The notes: generated from the letters alone by a model not told the origin. A stretch of 64,000 nucleotides of DNA from Dipteris shenzhenensis (GCA_047967505.1 CM106539.1); one strand, 5' to 3'; positions 26,101 to 37,110 are shown, numbered from the stretch's first letter. A program made the numbers and translations.

Positions 26101-26422
26101 TGGCTGCATGTGAGGTAGCATGGTTGCATAAGCTACTCTATGATATGCATCAGTCTACAGATGGGCCAGTTGTCATTAATTGTGACAACATGAGCAGCAT
26201 ACACTTGGCAAAGAACCCAGTCTTTCATGCTAGAACAAAGCACATTGAGGTGCATTATCACTATGTGCGGGAGAAGGTTTTACTAGGTCTTATTGATCTA
26301 GTTTATGTCAGCACAGAGGATTAGGTAGCTGACATATTCACGAAAGCATTGGGCGCAGAGAAGCTGCGCAAGTTTAGAGACCTGCTTAGTGTGCAGGAAT
26401 TGGGATTGAGCTCAAGGGGGAG
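23160..26422 (+). pseudogene. Copia element 2 pol remnant (INT-RT-RH)
   Basis: Begins after the protease active site with EKPGFVETGDDTAHPI. Then the integrase zinc region WHKRIGHVN...CEACQFGKQ (about 23,530-23,665), SDVW (about 23,725), SDGGGEYLSNEF (about 23,910) and a long, Ser/Gln-rich linker to about 24,800. RT has CKWVYKIK, QMDVKNAFLHGDLQEEVF and IYVDDLIITG (about 25,458). RNase H has ALSSIEAEYRG and DIFTKALG. A one-base deletion near 23,772 breaks integrase. Stops occur at 24,003 (TAG in TP-QNG), 24,966 (TGA) and 26,322 (TAG in ED-VADIF). RT itself is open from 24,975 to 26,324, about 449 codons. Confidence 0.93.
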
Positions 26423-26777
26423 TGTTGAGATATCGAGCTCCCACTCGCGATATGCCAGGGTGACCGTTGTGTATTTATGTCACCGACTTGTTAGCTGGAG
26501 ATGCGGTTGGTACACCGCCCACGAATAATAGCTGGATGATAGCTATCCTTATCTACTCTAGTTTGTGGCTCAGTTAGTATGCCACCTTAGTTAGTTGAGT
26601 TTGGTTTTGAGACCCACATATAGGGTTCTTCTATTTTCTTTGTACTAGACTTCTTTTGGCTTTCACAACTAAGAAGAGGAAAACTGTTTTCAACCTCCAC
26701 CTTTGTGTGTATTCCCCCATTGTGATTGTGAGAAAGCCTCAAGTGAGACTCCTTCCCTCTCTCCCACTATCTTCACA
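26423..26777 (+). repeat. 3' LTR of copia element 2
   Basis: The polypurine tract CTCAAGGGGGAG (26,411-26,422) is followed by TGTTGAGATATCGAGCTC. The likely end is ...ATCTTCACA at 26,777, because similarity to segment B (37,568) begins at the next base. Length 355 bp, unrelated to the element 1 LTR beyond TGTTGAG. Confidence 0.8.
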
Positions 26778-27244
26778 GTTGGTAGGAGGGTAGCATCTGC
26801 CACATCCATTATATGTTTCATTGCGATATTCACCCGCAGTTTTGGTCCTAGGACTGATCTTATGCAACTTGTGTTGACCGTTGCGACGAGGATGCGATGG
26901 TGAGAGAGAAAGCAAGTGAAGATATAATAACCATGCCAATACCAAATGAGTGACATGCTGTTGAAACATTTAGTTGTAGCATAGTTATTTAAATTACAAT
27001 ATGTGAGAATTTATCCATCTATTTTAATTGTGGACTGATCATGATTGATTAAATTGAACAAATAAAACAAGCAAATTCTTGCAAATTTTTACAATTGAGT
27101 TGAAGATACATGTAACAGGAACATTTTTAAATCCATATGTACAATCCAAGGACATTACAAATTTGGCAATCAAAATTGCGGTCATATGGGTCAAGATAAA
27201 AAAATATGCAGCCAATGTTCAACAATATGTCTTCATTTCCTAGA

Positions 27245-28480
27245 TGGATTGCATTGCCACATCCTCATTTACATTGAAACTATGCATTTTTGTCAAAATT
27301 GCATCCATGGTAACTCTCTTCTTTGGATCAATCCTATATAGCGAGTTCCCACAATCAACCAAGAATTTGATTGCAATGTCTCCTTTCACTCACTGAGAGC
27401 TTCTGCAGCATCTATGAGAAAGTTGGAAATTTCACTAAATAGCCAACCTACAAAAGCAAAACAATTTGAATCTGGTACCCATGCACCCCTGGGACTTATA
27501 TGTGTATTTGTAGTGGCATAAAATTTCGGCACTAACCATGGAAAGGCCTTTGGAGGAGCATAAGCCGAGTCTTGTGGATACATTCTTTCGGTCCAAATTC
27601 TAATGGAGGCTTATGCTCGTCATCCCCTATGAAGTCCAACATGTAGTTGGTTGCTTGTAGATCGGTGTGCGGCATGCATATATCTTTGTTCGTGGACTAC
27701 TCTCAAACCACTAGCAATAGCAATAACAATGGACAAAGAATGTTGATAGAATAAGCTTGCTCACAACCTAGTGAGTGGAGAGTTCCAGTCAACAAAGCAA
27801 GGTTCTTCACTTGGATGTGTGGTCCTAACCCATCTCACATATGTTTTGCAATGCTTTGGGAGACACATCAGCATATCATGAACACTTCCCCCATCGAACA
27901 ATAGAGTGATGACCCAAAGCTCTTGGGTGTGTGAGTATCCCAATACATGACAGATAGCTTTATGGACCTATATCATCGCTAGCTCATTCTTTAGTGCTAG
28001 ATGAGTATGGGGATCACCCCTATTCCTCCTCTTGCCAGTGTACCATGATGTTGGCCCTAGGACACCCATAACTTGTATCCAGAATACCTTTGCTTCTCCT
28101 CCCTTGCCCATTGGTTCATGCAAGGTTAGTGCTTGCAATAGAAAGTGCACTGTGTGGGATCACATTGGCAAATGCTATACATAATTCCATCTGTGCTCAC
28201 TTTCGCTCAGGCTAGATCGGCATTTGATTTTTTGCCCACTAGCCATCTTGGTCATATGAACTAGGGTACTCGCTGTTGCCTTTCCAGAAGCCCCTTTCAT
28301 CTTCATGTTTTTTCCTTGAGCAAAAATCTACAACACCTTCTATTTGGATGTCTAGAGTGCAAGCTTCTCCTCTTTATTGATAGGCAAAGTGGCATTGTTC
28401 ATCTTGCCATATATTTCCCATTGACCCATAGGATTTCCCAGCACTCGAGGGAAATATTGATCAACTTTCAATTTAACCTC
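27245..28480 (-). pseudogene. Protein kinase pseudogene, copy A
   Basis: Minus-strand reading across several stops and shifts gives kinase landmarks in the right order. There is a glycine loop GKGGEAKVF (about 28,100) and ALKNELAMI (possible lysine strand). HVLGYSHTQELWVITLLFDG follows (strands 4-5, about 27,900), then IVIAIASGLRVVHEQ (helix E, about 27,710). Catalytic loop HTDLQATNYMLDF lies at about 27,650, then PDSNCFAFVGWLFSEI (helix F, about 27,460). An upstream region (LPINKEEKLAL, about 28,400) looks like an N-terminal extension. The HRD arginine is replaced by Thr. Relative to copy B, about 8 bases are deleted near 27,395, truncating the end. The kinase call is by motif order only; subfamily unknown. 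Confidence 0.55.
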
Positions 28481-29030
28481 TGATTGTGACCTTCGGCCAC
28501 GTTTGAGCTAGCTCATGTATAGAAGGTCAAATACTTGGGCTAGCATTTGATCACGTAAATATTTTGAGGTCGCATGGGCCCAAATTTTTGGTCACTCAAT
28601 CCTATCAAGTGTTTGATCGTTAACTCTCGAACAAGCAACAGAACTGCAAATTTCGTAAAGTCACTATCGAGTGTCAACCTATCAGCTGGTGGAGGCTAGA
28701 ATAGGAAACATATAAAAACATCACATAACCAAGATGATCTAGATTAGCTTTGCTAATGACACATGTTGTTCAGAAGGGATGTTATTAGGATGAACCTATT
28801 GGCAAAAGCGGGCCATCATTCGAATAAAACTTAGCTCTACTGACACCTATGTATATAAATACTACCTAGATATATATGATATATAAGAAGATTGAAGCGA
28901 GGGGAACCGGCTGGCAAATGCAAGAGACATCACCCGACTTCAATCTTTACTATGCTATTACAAACATTAGTCTAGGCGAGGTGATTTTGACTGACTGAAG
29001 CAGGTCATCTCCTGGCATGATTCATACATG
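28481..29030. other. Duplicated sequence without recognised gene
   Basis: Matches about 39,240-39,795 in copy B. Only short frames; repeated TATATA-rich stretch near 28,850-28,885. Confidence 0.5.
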
Positions 29031-29036
29031 AACATG

Positions 29037-29244
29037 CATCTCTCTCTATCTCTCTTTCCCTCTCTCTCTTTTACTCTCCCTCTCTCTCTTTTACTCTCCC
29101 TTTCTCTCTTTTCATCTCCCTCGCTCTCTTTCCCTCTCTCTTTTATCCTCCCTCTCTCTCTTTTCTTTTCTCCCTCCTCTCTCCCTCTCTCTCTCTCCCT
29201 CTCTCCCTCTCTCTCTTTCCCTCTCCCTCTCTCCCTTTCCTCTA

Positions 29245-29286
<42 letters not shown>

Positions 29287-29345
29287 GTCCCTCTCTTTCC
29301 CTCTCTCCCTATATTTCACACACCCTCTCTCTCTTTCCCTCTCTA
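29037..29345. repeat. CT-rich microsatellite block, copy A
   Basis: Interrupted CTCTCT/CCCTCT units on the plus strand, about 310 bases. Similar length and interruption pattern to 39,799-40,133. The Ser-Leu-Pro open frame is an artefact. Confidence 0.95.
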
Positions 29346-29989
29346 ACAACCTGCAGTCAACTAGGGCGAGGTGATTCCAACCGATCGAGGTGACCATCAC
29401 CTAGCCCAGACTGATTGACACCAAAGACTAAAGAAGAAAAATCACCAAAAGATGAAACAAAATAGACAAGCAAAAGAAATCGATAGCTATATGTGTGGTA
29501 TTGGCGAGGGCGGGGTCTTTTTATAAGATTTTGTAGTGACACCATGTGGTACCTCCCTCGACCATGTGGTGTGTCAATGGTCAAGTTTGCATATCATTTG
29601 AAATCAGATGGTCCATGATGACACATGTGATGATATGATAAACACTACATAGTATGGGTGTGTGAGCAAGTGGTGTCTCTTGGCACCCTAAAAAAAATCG
29701 TGTGATATATTTATGGGACCGTGTGGGGTATAGTGAATTGATGAAGGATGCAATATGCCATGGATATAACAAGGCAAATAGCTATTGAGAGAGAGAAAAA
29801 CACAAATAGAACATCTAACTATGTACACAAGAACTAAAAAGACAAATCCATGCCAACCCAAAAAGCCTTGTTTAGACATTTGTCGTGATTTTGTTCATTC
29901 TGCATGGATGAAACATGGGATAAGTGCACCAATTTATCTCATGCAAGTCCATGGACCTTGAACAGCCATCAATGGAAATATTGCATCAG

Positions 29990-30419
29990 ACATGGAGAAG
30001 GAATTTGTAACATATGCGATGGATAGAGGCCAACTCGCTGACATGCTTCAGATGGGTTACCATTTTGCAGTACTACGGTCCCCTACAAACGAAGATAATG
30101 AGGATTAGTCTCGGATTAGTATGTGGTGCTGTGCTCAAAATAAAAAACAGTCCTCATAGAGCAAGAGATGGATGGTTGGGGTAATGTCTTCAACATTGGG
30201 GATCAAGTGGTTACTGGAATCTTTTATGCAAAAATTCCAAAATGCAAAATCAGTTATGCATTACTAAAAGATGCACCTCCTGCTATAGTGCATGCTAATT
30301 CCGTGTTGGCAATAAAGTTCCAAATGTTGCAAGCAAAGCACAAGGTTAAAGGCCAGAGAACGGTGTATCATGTACCCCAGGAGGTGCACGAACGAATCTT
30401 GGCAAACATTTCTCTATAA
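29990..30419 (+). pseudogene. Unidentified short gene, copy A
   Basis: The open part starts at an ATG (30,168) and gives 83 codons: MDGWGNVFNIGDQVVTGIFY, then AKIPKCKISYALLKDAPPAI, VHANSVLAIKFQML and VPQEVHERILANISL. Upstream, in another frame, DMEKEFVTYAMDRGQLADML and HFAVLRSPTNEDNED read like the same protein, so a frameshift or intron probably lies near 30,100. Copy B (40,850-41,262) keeps the same protein-like pattern with its own breaks. The family is not recognised. Composition suggests a folded soluble domain. Downstream sequence is T-rich and could be a 3' untranslated region. Confidence 0.45.
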
Positions 30420-30746
30420 GAACTGTTGCTGAGCATGTATTTTTGCAATGGCTCTTACATATTTTTGTGCGTGTTTTGTATTTTTAGCTACCCCTTTGGG
30501 GACTGCTTTTTGTAATACAAAGGCATCTTGTTTCTCTTGGGGATGCTCCGCAATGAGGAACTTTAATAATTTTTAATATTATTAGTTTTAATTGTGTACT
30601 ATTATATTATTACTGTTTAGGTAATGCTATCATATCATACTATTAGCCCTATTCTTTGTACTACTGTCATATCATACTACTTAGTACTATTTGGTTAGTA
30701 CTATGTGATACTATGTAGTACTATCTTAAGTAGCACATCTACTATC

Positions 30747-30750
<4 letters not shown>

Positions 30751-30803
<53 letters not shown>
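30751..30803. repeat. (GA)n microsatellite, copy A
   Basis: About 26 GA units. The counterpart in copy B (41,759-41,810) is interrupted by CAGAGATA. Confidence 0.97.
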
Positions 30804-30806
<3 letters not shown>

Positions 30807-31770
30807 CATTGTACTACTGTCATATCATATTTTTGTAATGTTGTTCCTCTTTTTGATATATTGCACTTATAGTTCAGAATGAGCCATACAAAATTAGAAG
30901 GCACCATATAAAATGATAATGAGACATATAGAATCAGTCATATGAGATTACGGAGCCCAAACGGCTTGGATACAACAGCCTTGCGATGAACTCCACACAC
31001 CCCAATATACAACTCGGTAAGGCTTGGACACATAAAACAGCTCTACAATGCTGCACTTCACACACCCCAATATACTATTTTCTAGGAAGGAATGACCCTA
31101 GAACATAGGAGTTTTCAGCCCTTCTTCCTCAAGATCCTTGTTAGTAGCCGACTCAAGGGATTGTCGTCTCAGACATCCAAAGTTTCTATTTCTTCTAGGC
31201 CGTACCCTACATCTGTAAGGTCTTTGAAGATGTTATCAGCCCTTTTTGCAATTCCATCCTGTAGCTCTAGAGCATAAGAGTGTACAACTCTATTACACAT
31301 TGATGGATCTATAATGCCAATCAAAAACAGCCAACTGTATGAGCACCTTAGCAGACATGGCACATGATTCCTTGGCTTAGGCCTGACTAACAATTAGTAT
31401 TATTTTATCCAGAACCAAAATTGATACTATATGGTTGAGCAAAGAATACCATAAAAGATAACATATAAAAAAGGACCATATATTTTATTGCATCGACATT
31501 AGCTAATTATACACACTGGTTAAAACAATGGCTCACCTAGTACTTTTATCAGCAAAGACTAGTACCATTTAATAGCACCAATACCATGTAAGAACACTAG
31601 TACATTTATCAGCACACCATTAATTTTATCAGCAAAGTAGCGAGAGCAAAGTCTGTATTACAAAGTAACCAGTACAAGTTTGTATTTAGAAAGTAACAAC
31701 ATCTGTATTCATCAATGTACAAGTCTTTTACAATCTAGCCTTCAAGGCCTAGTGCATGGTGGGTATTGGT

Positions 31771-33427
31771 TTACATAAGGATTATGCCTAAGAATCTATT
31801 GGCACATCTCATGTGGAAGGTCTAGTCTGTGGGCTTTGGTTCTTCAGTTAACAGTGAAACGACAACATCAACACACCCCATGTTAGCATAATCTGCAAAC
31901 AAGACTTCAACAAATAATTTGGTTGGATGCTCACCATGGGTAGCTGCAATGCGCTCAATCACATGGCCTTCATAAGGGTATTTCATTGTAAAGGCAGGAA
32001 CAGTTTCTCTGGCATTTGATAAATCCAATAAGTATGGGAGCAACCTATCTGATAGCTCATCATTAGGATCTCCGTCATAGGCAAAAGGAGTTGTGCAGGA
32101 ATCGGGTGGATTTAATGTTGCTTTCAAAGGAGTGTCATCAACCAGGAGTGTATTCATGGGATCATAGTCAATGTCATGTGCAGCCAATGCACTAAATGGC
32201 TTAAGCATACACATCTCATCTAGCCGTGTTGGGTGGCAGAATTCTTCCCTTGTGCAACAATCCTCCTGTGCAAAGTTGAATAGGAACTTGAACTCCCTAA
32301 ACTCATCATATCCCAATTTGCTTTCTATCAAAGACACTATGGGACTAACATTTCTCCTTGTCATACTACTCCATGTAGCCATCTTAAAATGCTCCCATAC
32401 AGATTTCATGAAATTGATCAATTGTGGCTGCAAAGAGACGACATGATTGCCTAATTTATGAACATCACCACCTTGGGCCATTTCAGGAGTAGTAGTCTGC
32501 CACAACCTCTTTAATAATATTCCATTCAAATCAAAGATTAACAACTTTTTTTGAGGTAGAACATCTCCGGAGTCACCTAAATGTAACAATAACACATATA
32601 CAGATCCATCATACTTGACTTGATAAATTGCCAAAAGAATTTCATATAAACTTACAAGAAGATAAATTGCAAAAATAATTTCATTCAAAAAACAAGAAGA
32701 TAAATTGCAAAAAGAGTTTCATTTAAAACTTGCAAGACGAGCTCTCATACAATGTCATTTCATAGACAATTTGGTCCTAACATTTGGGGTTGGGCATTTG
32801 CTAGGATCAATCAAATATGACTTAGTAACTATTTGACTAAATTTCCTCTTATTTGCCCCTACAAGGAGAGGCTACCTAGTACTGTGTCATCCTCCATTTG
32901 CTCTCCATCAAAGCTGTTAGGTAGTTTAGGCTTTAGCCTTGATATAATCTCAACTGCCTCAGTGATGAACCTCTCACCCTGCTATCTGTGTCGAGCTTTT
33001 CACCACTATCCGTGTGTTCACCCTTGCTGTTCTTTCCAGTCAACTCCCCACCGCCACCTATGTCTTCATCCTTGCTGTGGTTTCCTGGCAAGTTGTGCAT
33101 GTCCAATCTTGCTATTGCTTCCTCTTAATCCTGTTCGATTGCTCCAGATTTTCTTCATCTAAGTTCAATAGATCATCTTCATCCAAGTGCTGATCATCTT
33201 CGATGTCTCCAGTTAGATTGTCTACAAAGAAATAAAGTCAGATCAGAAATGCGTTTGAGGTTATGTACACAGAAGATTGTAAATGTGCATCTTCACAAAA
33301 AAATACATACCCTCCTTTTCCTCTAAATTCTTGCTTTTGTACAATGACTGCACAGTAGATTTCTTCTTGTGTTGTATGTGGCACTTCATCTTAGTAAGAG
33401 CTTCCTTAACTGGAAAACTTTCATCGT
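31771..33427 (-). pseudogene. Spliced FCP1/NIF-type HAD-domain gene, copy A
   Basis: Three exons on the minus strand with GT-AG edges: 33,427-33,311, 33,221-32,876 and 32,576-31,771. The last has KKLLIFDLNGILLK (HAD motif I), ATWSSMTRRNVSPIV (motif II region), and NTLLVDDTPLKATL (motif III with DD), as in NLI-interacting-factor/FCP1-like phosphatases. Motif I is D-x-N rather than D-x-D, which also occurs in a plant subgroup and may mean no phosphatase activity. A TAG at 31,822 replaces a Trp codon kept in copy B and cuts about 17 residues. The middle exon needs a frame change near 33,010, shared with copy B. An upstream exon seen in copy B is missing. Confidence 0.7.
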
Positions 33428-33527
33428 CTGAATAATATATAATACATGAATAGATGCAATATATAAAACATGAATAAATGAAATAGATAAAACATGAACT
33501 TATAAAAATAAATACCCTCTTTTGGCC

Positions 33528-34615
33528 ACATAATACTAAGTGCCAACTAAGGTACTAAATACTACTAATACTAATTGGTACTAAGTACTAAATAGTGCTA
33601 AATACTACTAAATACTACTGACACTAAATACTACTGATACTAAATAGTACTAAGTGCTAACTAGTGCTAAATACTACTAAATACTACTGATACTACTAAA
33701 TAGTACTAAATGCTACATATTAAATAGTACTAACTGCTAACTTAGAGTGCTGAATAGTAGATGATAAACAATATTAAATGCTAAATAGTAGTGAATGCTG
33801 AATAGTACTAAATGATGAATAGTAGTAAATACTAAATTATAGTTCTAAAAACTAAATAGTGCTAAATATTTAATAGTACTAAATGCTAGATAGCACTAAA
33901 TGGTACTAAATGCTTAGTAGTATTTAGCCTTTTAGGCTATCTTTTTAGTACTAAATGATATATGGTACTACATGCTAGGTGGTGCTAATATTACTAGATG
34001 TTGAACAATCCTAAATGATAAATAGTACTAAATGCTAAATAGTGCTGAATAGCACTACATGCCGAATACTACTAAATTCTAAATAGTGTTAAATGTTATA
34101 TAGTGTTGAAACACACAGTACTAGTAGTGCTAGATATTGCTAAATAGTACTAAATGCTAACTAGTACTAAATGCTTAGTAGCATTTAGCCTTTTTAGCTA
34201 TCCTTTTAGTACTAAGTACACAGTTTTAGTAGTGCTAGATAATGCTGAAACACAACTATACTAGTAGTGCCAGATAGTGCCAAATAGTACTAAATGGTTA
34301 TGATTTTAGTACTAAATGCTAAGTAGCACTAATATTACTAAATGCTAAGTAGCGCTAATATTACTAAATGCTGAGCAGTCCTAAATGCTAAATAGTACTT
34401 GATGCTAAATAGTGCTAAATAGTACTAAAAGCTAAATAGTACTACTAAATGCTAAATAGTGCTGAATACTACTAAATGCTAAATAGTGCTAAATAGTACT
34501 AAAGTCTAGATAGTGCAAAATGTTAAACATTGCCAAATGCCAAATAGTTCTAAATCCTAAATATTGCTAAATCACCTAAACAATACTATTTAGTACTAAA
34601 TAACTGACTTCAAAT
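33528..34615. repeat. TACTAAATAG-rich satellite, long version
   Basis: About 1.1 kb of degenerate units such as TACTAAATAGTACTAAATGC and GCTAAATAGTGCTAAATA, mostly on a 9-18-base rhythm. It lies between exons of the minus-strand HAD gene and coiled-coil exons further upstream, so it may be intronic. A shorter version follows copy B at 45,136-45,275. Confidence 0.9.
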
Positions 34616-34689
34616 GTTTAGCATGTACAATATTATATTACTCTATTGGGTAATAAGTAATAAGAAAAAAAGAGTGAAAGAAATATACC

Positions 34690-35425
34690 TACTTTGTCAA
34701 AGCCCATGGCAGCCAACCATGCATTTGACACCAATACATTGCAAGACTGATGAATACATTGCAAGTTCTTAGAAATATGGAATGCTACACACATGATGTA
34801 TGTGTGCAAGCATGGTGCAAAAAGCACATCAATAGTTTCTTGAGAAAATCCAAGCCCACAGAAAACACACCTGTATATTTATTGAAAGGGTAAGTACACT
34901 ACTTGTAAGAGGACCCAACTCTAAAAACTAAAACATCGATTTGTACATGGAAGTTAAGAATCTCACCATTCAATATTCACGTTCATAGTCGCTATTGTAG
35001 AGTCTATGGGATGGTGAGTTGGTGCAGGATTCAGAACTCCAGGACCTAACTTGGGAGCTTCTCAATCAGATGCTGCACGTTGCTAAAAAAACTTGAGCTT
35101 GCTTTGTAGTGCTGTCCAATGCTGATTCGCTGCCTTTTTTGCTGATTCAAATATTACTTTTGCTGCATCTAGTTCTACCTCAAGTTTTGCTACATCCTTC
35201 AAGAACTCATCCTACAATACACTACCATGTAATAAATTGTCTACTTTACTATGCACCCAGCTAAGGTTTGCCCTCAGTTGCAGTAGCAGCCTCAAAATCT
35301 GCATGCAATCTTGCATTCTCCTTTGACACTATACCCTTCCACTCATGTAGTACACCTTCTTGCTCCACACTGAACTTTCATTGATCCTGTAAACTTACAA
35401 GCTCCTATTTTGCTGTAGACATGCC
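34690..35425 (-). pseudogene. Exons of an unidentified coiled-coil gene
   Basis: Minus-strand exon-like stretches: QEGVLHEWKGIVSKENARL followed by HADFEAATATEG (35,395-35,270); DEFLKDVAKLEVELDAAKVI (about 35,200); and, after an acceptor ATACAG, GLGFSQETIDVLFAPCLHT, then QSCNVLVSNAWLAAMGFD (34,860-34,695). The middle two are heptad-rich. Stops occur. It lies upstream of the HAD gene on the same strand, so it may be its N-terminal part. Copia element 3 interrupts it at 35,426; 49,589-50,134 may be its first exon. Confidence 0.4.
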
Positions 35426-36161
35426 TGTTAGATATCAATGATCCACTCTCATGTAACTATGTGGGAACCAGCTAACTCTGCTTGTAAGCCTCCCATATGA
35501 GGAGAAGGCATTTGAGTAGCTCGGTTATCCGGTAGGTCCTAGTTTGGACACTAGATGGGGGCCATGTTTGGCCTGATGGTTGGAAAGCTTCAGATAGAGT
35601 TAGCACACTGCCAACTAGGCTACATGCAAGTGTGGGAAGGCATCCCATGATTGACCGCATTGAGGGTAGATGGAGCATTTCCCAAGGCAACCCACCACTC
35701 TCAAGTTGCGGGGCCCGTTTGGAGCCCTAGATGATCCTGGATGGCTATGGGCCGAATGGAGACCATAGGTTAGTTGCTCTATTCTGTGCCATAGTTCTAT
35801 CATGTGGTCAGTGGCCTATTTCGAGACCAACCTGTAGTCGGTAGGTTTGGGCGGACTGGGTCGGTCTCCCAATTGAATCTAACTGACTATGACTAGTGGC
35901 TATATAAGAGCAAGCCCGTGAAGCCCATAATCATCACTGGCTACATCAACCCTGATTCCTTAGCATCCAGCCTCTGTCCTCTACTGTTTCCAGCACGACA
36001 TCAAAGCTTCTCACATAGGAGCACACGGCTGGGAGGCAGCGCCATTTATTGTATTAGTTTTATAGTAATCAAAATTTTGATTCTCCATACTTTTTGCTTT
36101 TCTCTCTTGCATATGAGCTCTTGTTATCTGTTGAGCACAAACGTTGTATTGTTTTCATACA
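35426..36161 (+). repeat. 5' LTR of copia element 3
   Basis: 736 bp from TGTTAGATATCAATG to TTTTCATACA, about 90% identical to the LTR at 48,900-49,588, which lacks about 47 bases near the middle. TATATAAG at 35,901-35,908 is a strong TATA-box candidate and is conserved in the other LTR. Confidence 0.92.
35901..35908 (+). promoter_or_regulatory. TATA box of the element 3 LTR
   Basis: TATATAAG within GGCTATATAAGAGCAAGCC. The same sequence occurs in the 3' LTR at 49,328-49,335. Confidence 0.65.
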
Positions 36162-36179
36162 TTGTATCAAAGCTTGGGC
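36162..36179 (+). other. Degenerate primer-binding site of element 3
   Basis: TTGTATCAAAGC directly after the LTR's CA is one or two bases from the usual TGGTATCAAAGC/TGGTATCAGAGC Met-tRNA site. Confidence 0.7.
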
Positions 36180-36231
36180 TCTAGCAAGAAGATTTGGTAG
36201 TGTGTTTTTGTTTGCGAGTAGATTGTGAGAG

Positions 36232-36576
36232 ATGGCCCAGCCCACAAGACTGCAAATCCCATCGTTCAGCAAAAGCGAAAAGTTGGACGGCACTAACTAT
36301 CCACTCAGGAAGTTCAAGATGAAGACCATCCTAAGCGCATACGAGCTTTGGGATACTGCTACTGGGGTGGACCTGAAGCTAGTTGCGAGGCTGAATCCAG
36401 CAAATGTAGCACAACAGATAGTACCAACCGCACATGATATTCTTGCGTGGACAAGAAGAAATGCAGATGAGCTGTGTTCTATTGTCTGCAGTGTAAGTGA
36501 TTCTATCATGGCATTAATTCAACATGTCACCACAGCGAAGGAGGCATGGATGGTCTTGAAATGGTTAGCATATTGA
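36232..36576 (+). pseudogene. Copia element 3 gag N-terminal fragment
   Basis: Starts MAQPTRLQIPSFSKSEKLDG and has the copia gag features LDGTNYPLRKFKMKTIL (normally NYxxWKxxM) and a terminal KEAWMVLKWL. Recognisable gag ends at 36,566 and the frame stops ten bases later in unrelated sequence. Confidence 0.85.
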
Positions 36577-37110
36577 AACGGTCTTGGCATATTGAACATA
36601 TACCTAGGTCCATCTCCACAAAAGTAATATACGTTGGAATGGTAGAGGGTTTTCTGATAGCCAGGCCCACAAAATTAGGATCCAAGTTACGAACATGGCC
36701 TCCATCCTAATATGTTGGAGTGCGGCATGTGCATCGCGTGCTTATTAACAATATGCAACGGAGATGCGGCATTTCTCCTCGTATGCATTTTCTATGTCTT
36801 GCCTGTGTTTGGAATATTGGAGAAATGCATTCACATGATTCAATTCAGCTCCAATTCAATAAGCAACCACTAGTTCTCATTCATCACCCGTCGATATTCA
36901 AACATAGCATCATGCACTACGATGCTTGGAAATGCTAGATCTTCCCTTGCTGCACTTTGCGGTGCTGGTTGTGGGCCCTATGCAATGCCAACCCCCTCTA
37001 CACCTTTATCTCCCATGGCTTCATGCACATTCATAAATAGTTCGGAGCTTGTCACAGAAACTACATAGATGCAAAACATGCTAATGAGTACATTATCTAT
37101 GATATAACAA
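36577..37110. other. No recognisable gene
   Basis: Sequence between the broken copia gag and the left flank of segment B. Only short frames; nothing recognised. Confidence 0.5.

Larger units (their letters stand above)
23101..26777 (+). mobile_element. Copia element 2 (5'-truncated)
   Basis: A second Ty1/copia element. It lacks its 5' LTR, leader, gag and most of protease; recognisable similarity begins between about 23,100 and 23,190. Integrase, RT and RNase H are nearly complete and a polypurine tract and 3' LTR follow. Its left end abuts the transposase-like relic. Its 3' LTR abuts duplicated segment A at the same point where segment B continues into other sequence, so it seems to have inserted into segment A and later lost its left half. 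Confidence 0.85.
26778..33427. repeat. Segmental duplication, copy A
   Basis: Nearly collinear with 37,568-44,467, at an offset of about 10.8 kb, with frequent substitutions and small indels. Shared content in order: end of an unidentified gene, kinase pseudogene (minus), CT-rich block, short plus-strand ORF, (GA)n array, and the last three exons of an HAD-domain gene (minus). Beyond 33,427 copy A passes into a satellite and copy B continues with another exon. Confidence 0.9.
35426..36566 (+). mobile_element. Copia element 3, 5' part (after copy A)
   Basis: 5' LTR, primer site and the first 112 codons of gag of an old copia element. It breaks off at 36,566 inside gag. The 3' part at 45,277-49,588 overlaps its last 170 bases with about 87% identity, so the two parts are from separate copies or from a duplicated element rather than one interrupted copy. 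Five bases before the LTR read ATGCC; after the 3' LTR at 49,589 they read GTGCC. Confidence 0.85.
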
